NCBI GenBank assembly: GCA_965370955.1
Contig: CBDUWP010000076.1
Coordinates: 1 to 6,806, forward strand
Origin: CBDUWP01 sp965370955
GTDB lineage: Bacteria; Planctomycetota; Phycisphaerae; Sedimentisphaerales; Anaerobacaceae
Direction: 5' to 3'
Length of the DNA stretch: 6,806 bases
A program made the position numbers and the translations under genes. Below, one piece after another: positions 6,248 through 6,806 of this stretch. The stretch's first letter is position 1. Each line of letters starts with the position of its first letter. The notes beneath the pieces are model-generated. The model was not told the DNA's origin. It worked only from the letters and a program-made list of their open reading frames with translations, and made no database searches.

Positions 6248-6263
6248 CCATATTACACTATAG
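6236..6263. repeat. perfect 9-bp inverted repeat over the tRNA-His -35 box (operator-like)
   Basis: CTATAGTGT (6236-6244), a 10-nt spacer and ACACTATAG (6255-6263) are exact reverse complements. The left arm and the first spacer bases contain the TTGACA of the tRNA-His promoter on the other strand. Arm length and spacing fit a dimeric DNA-binding protein site. There is no T-run beside it, so it is not a terminator. A related GATAGTGACA lies at 6269-6278, and ATAGTGTAAC recurs at 6527-6536 over another promoter-like site. Confidence 0.5.
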
Positions 6264-6307
6264 AGAGGATAGTGACATTAAATGGAACTGTTATCATAAT
6301 TTAAACG

Positions 6308-6336
6308 AAAAAAACCGCCGCGTCCGGCGGTTTTTT
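6308..6336 (-). terminator. strong intrinsic terminator
   Basis: Stem CCGCCG/CGGCGG (6315-6320 with 6325-6330) with loop CGTC, flanked by seven As on the left and six Ts on the right, so A-T pairs extend the stem and both strands have a U-tract. Facing left it ends the candidate small RNA and isolates the tRNA-His promoter from readthrough. It could work in both directions, but nothing clear on the plus strand needs it. Confidence 0.9.
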
Positions 6337-6457
6337 CAAATTAGGGCTGAGGTCGGGAGGGAGGAAGAGGAATTACACCTCAGCCCGTAGCTTAAAAAGA
6401 CGTACAACGCCTTTATTTTCTTAACTTTTTAGTAAACTCAAACCATCACCCGCTGTT
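6309..6457 (-). ncRNA. candidate novel small RNA, about 150 nt, with C/U-rich stem-loop
   Basis: A complete transcription unit without an ORF lies on the minus strand: a good promoter (6492-6464), a predicted start near 6457 and a strong intrinsic terminator ending near 6309. In the RNA, a 10-bp perfect stem GGGCTGAGGT/ACCTCAGCCC (6386-6377 with 6353-6344) presents a 23-nt loop containing UUCCUCUUCCUCCCUCCC. That loop is complementary to Shine-Dalgarno-type purine runs and recalls C-rich-loop regulatory RNAs of other bacteria. The 5' part is A-rich and can form a weak TAAAAAG/CTTTTTA stem. I do not recognise it as tmRNA, 6S, SRP RNA, RNase P or a known riboswitch. Role, if any, is inferred: base pairing with mRNA ribosome-binding sites. 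It could alternatively be the 3' end of a longer transcript from the right. Confidence 0.6.
6344..6386 (-). promoter_or_regulatory. long stem-loop with polypyrimidine loop inside the candidate small RNA
   Basis: A perfect 10-bp inverted repeat, GGGCTGAGGT and ACCTCAGCCC, encloses 23 nt. On the minus strand the loop is almost pure C/U; on the plus strand it is the purine run GGGAGGGAGGAAGAGGAA. It lies 8 nt upstream of the first base of the terminator A/T stem region. No start codon follows the purine run on the plus strand, which favours the minus strand as the functional one. Confidence 0.65.
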
Positions 6458-6463
6458 AATTTG

Positions 6464-6492
6464 ACTATAACATAGCTAATTCCCTATTTCAA
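6464..6492 (-). promoter_or_regulatory. promoter of the candidate small RNA
   Basis: TTGAAA (6492-6487), a 17-nt spacer and TATAGT (6469-6464) on the minus strand, each matching 5 of 6 consensus bases, with TG one base upstream of the -10 (TGT-TATAGT, extended -10). This is among the best promoters in the window and points at the stem-loop and terminator. Confidence 0.7.
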
Positions 6493-6523
6493 CAAAAAAA
6501 ACTTATTTGTCTTTTATTTTGTA

Positions 6524-6552
6524 AAAATAGTGTAACTTTTTTTGTCCGTCAA
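6524..6552 (-). promoter_or_regulatory. second, upstream promoter-like site
   Basis: TTGACG (6552-6547), a 17-nt spacer and TATTTT (6529-6524) on the minus strand, with 5 of 6 and 4 of 6 matches. It would give a transcript about 60 nt longer running into the same small RNA and terminator. The stretch 6493-6635 otherwise holds nothing I can support. Confidence 0.35.
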
Positions 6553-6635
6553 CCCAAAACACGAGAATTCAGCAAAATAACGCAATAAAACACGCTGTAT
6601 ATCGCTCATAAATATATTGGGCAAACAGAAATTTT

Positions 6636-6806
6636 TTAGGCTTTTGATCTCTCTCGTAGTTTTTCGTTTTTTGCGATTAAATATGTTGAAATCAGACGAC
6701 TGAAATCATGTCGAAAAGCGAGATATTTCACAATACGAAGACAATATAGGCCTTTTTCAGGGTCCAAAAATGACCATAAATCACCATAACTTTCCATTTC
6801 TTTCCA
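6636..6806 (-). CDS. possible C-terminal end of an unknown protein entering from the right edge
   Basis: One minus-strand frame is open from the window edge to a TAA at 6638-6636, giving 56 residues that begin WKEMESYGDLWSFLDPEKG and end NEKLRERSKA. The composition (aromatic residues, charged tail) looks protein-like, and the frame meets no stop although the region is AT-rich. No family is recognised. It may be a real gene tail or an open frame by chance. Only the sequence to the right can decide. It points towards the candidate small RNA, about 140 nt upstream of the -35 of that RNA's main promoter, with no terminator between. Confidence 0.4.
   Translation of the reverse strand, partial: WKEMESYGDLWSFLDPEKGLYCLRIVKYLAFRHDFSRLISTYLIAKNEKLRERSKA

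Noticed and set aside
6514..6609. 31-codon minus-strand ORF beginning MSDIQRVLL
   Set aside because: No Shine-Dalgarno sequence, very short, and overlapped by a promoter-like site. Chance is the simplest explanation.

Overview
The window is chromosomal bacterial DNA, AT-rich between and within genes, and is dominated by a left-pointing block of housekeeping genes. Reading leftwards on the minus strand, the order is queA (tRNA queuosine synthesis), murC, murB, ddl and an FtsQ-like gene that runs off the left edge. murC-murB-ddl-ftsQ is the conserved end of the division and cell-wall (dcw) cluster. It carries out the UDP-MurNAc branch of peptidoglycan precursor synthesis plus supply of D-Ala-D-Ala, and ends in a membrane division protein. 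The genes are tightly packed: murC and murB overlap by 35 nt, murB and ddl share TAATG, and the gap from ddl to ftsQ is 23 nt. This indicates one transcript with translational coupling. The presence of FtsQ and an intact Mur pathway fits a peptidoglycan-making, probably Gram-negative bacterium. A PVC/planctomycete-type lineage is possible, but that is an impression and not demonstrated.

Right of queA (about 5262-5493) is a divergent intergenic region. It holds imperfect ~40-nt repeats, each reproducing the ribosome-binding and start-codon region of queA. Upstream copies therefore encode mini-ORFs that mimic the QueA N-terminus (MRTETLDWE, MKTKKLNWKRL). The outermost copy has a perfect TATAAT where the others have only NNTTAT. 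A small right-pointing ORF (5494-5700) of unknown function follows.

The right third is an RNA-gene region. It contains tRNA-Phe(GAA) on the plus strand, and tRNA-His(GTG) on the minus strand with a near-consensus promoter whose -35 lies inside a perfect 9-bp inverted repeat. To the right of that is what looks like an undescribed minus-strand small RNA of about 150 nt. It has a strong sigma70-type promoter, a long stem-loop with a C/U-rich (anti-Shine-Dalgarno-like) loop, and a strong intrinsic terminator. The last 171 bases may hold the C-terminal end of another minus-strand gene entering from outside the window.

There is no transposase, CRISPR array or obvious mobile element. The items most worth following are the candidate small RNA, the queA leader repeats and the inverted repeat at the tRNA-His promoter. 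tRNA-His(GUG) is a substrate of the queuosine pathway in which QueA acts, so the queA/tRNA-His proximity is biochemically coherent but may be coincidental.
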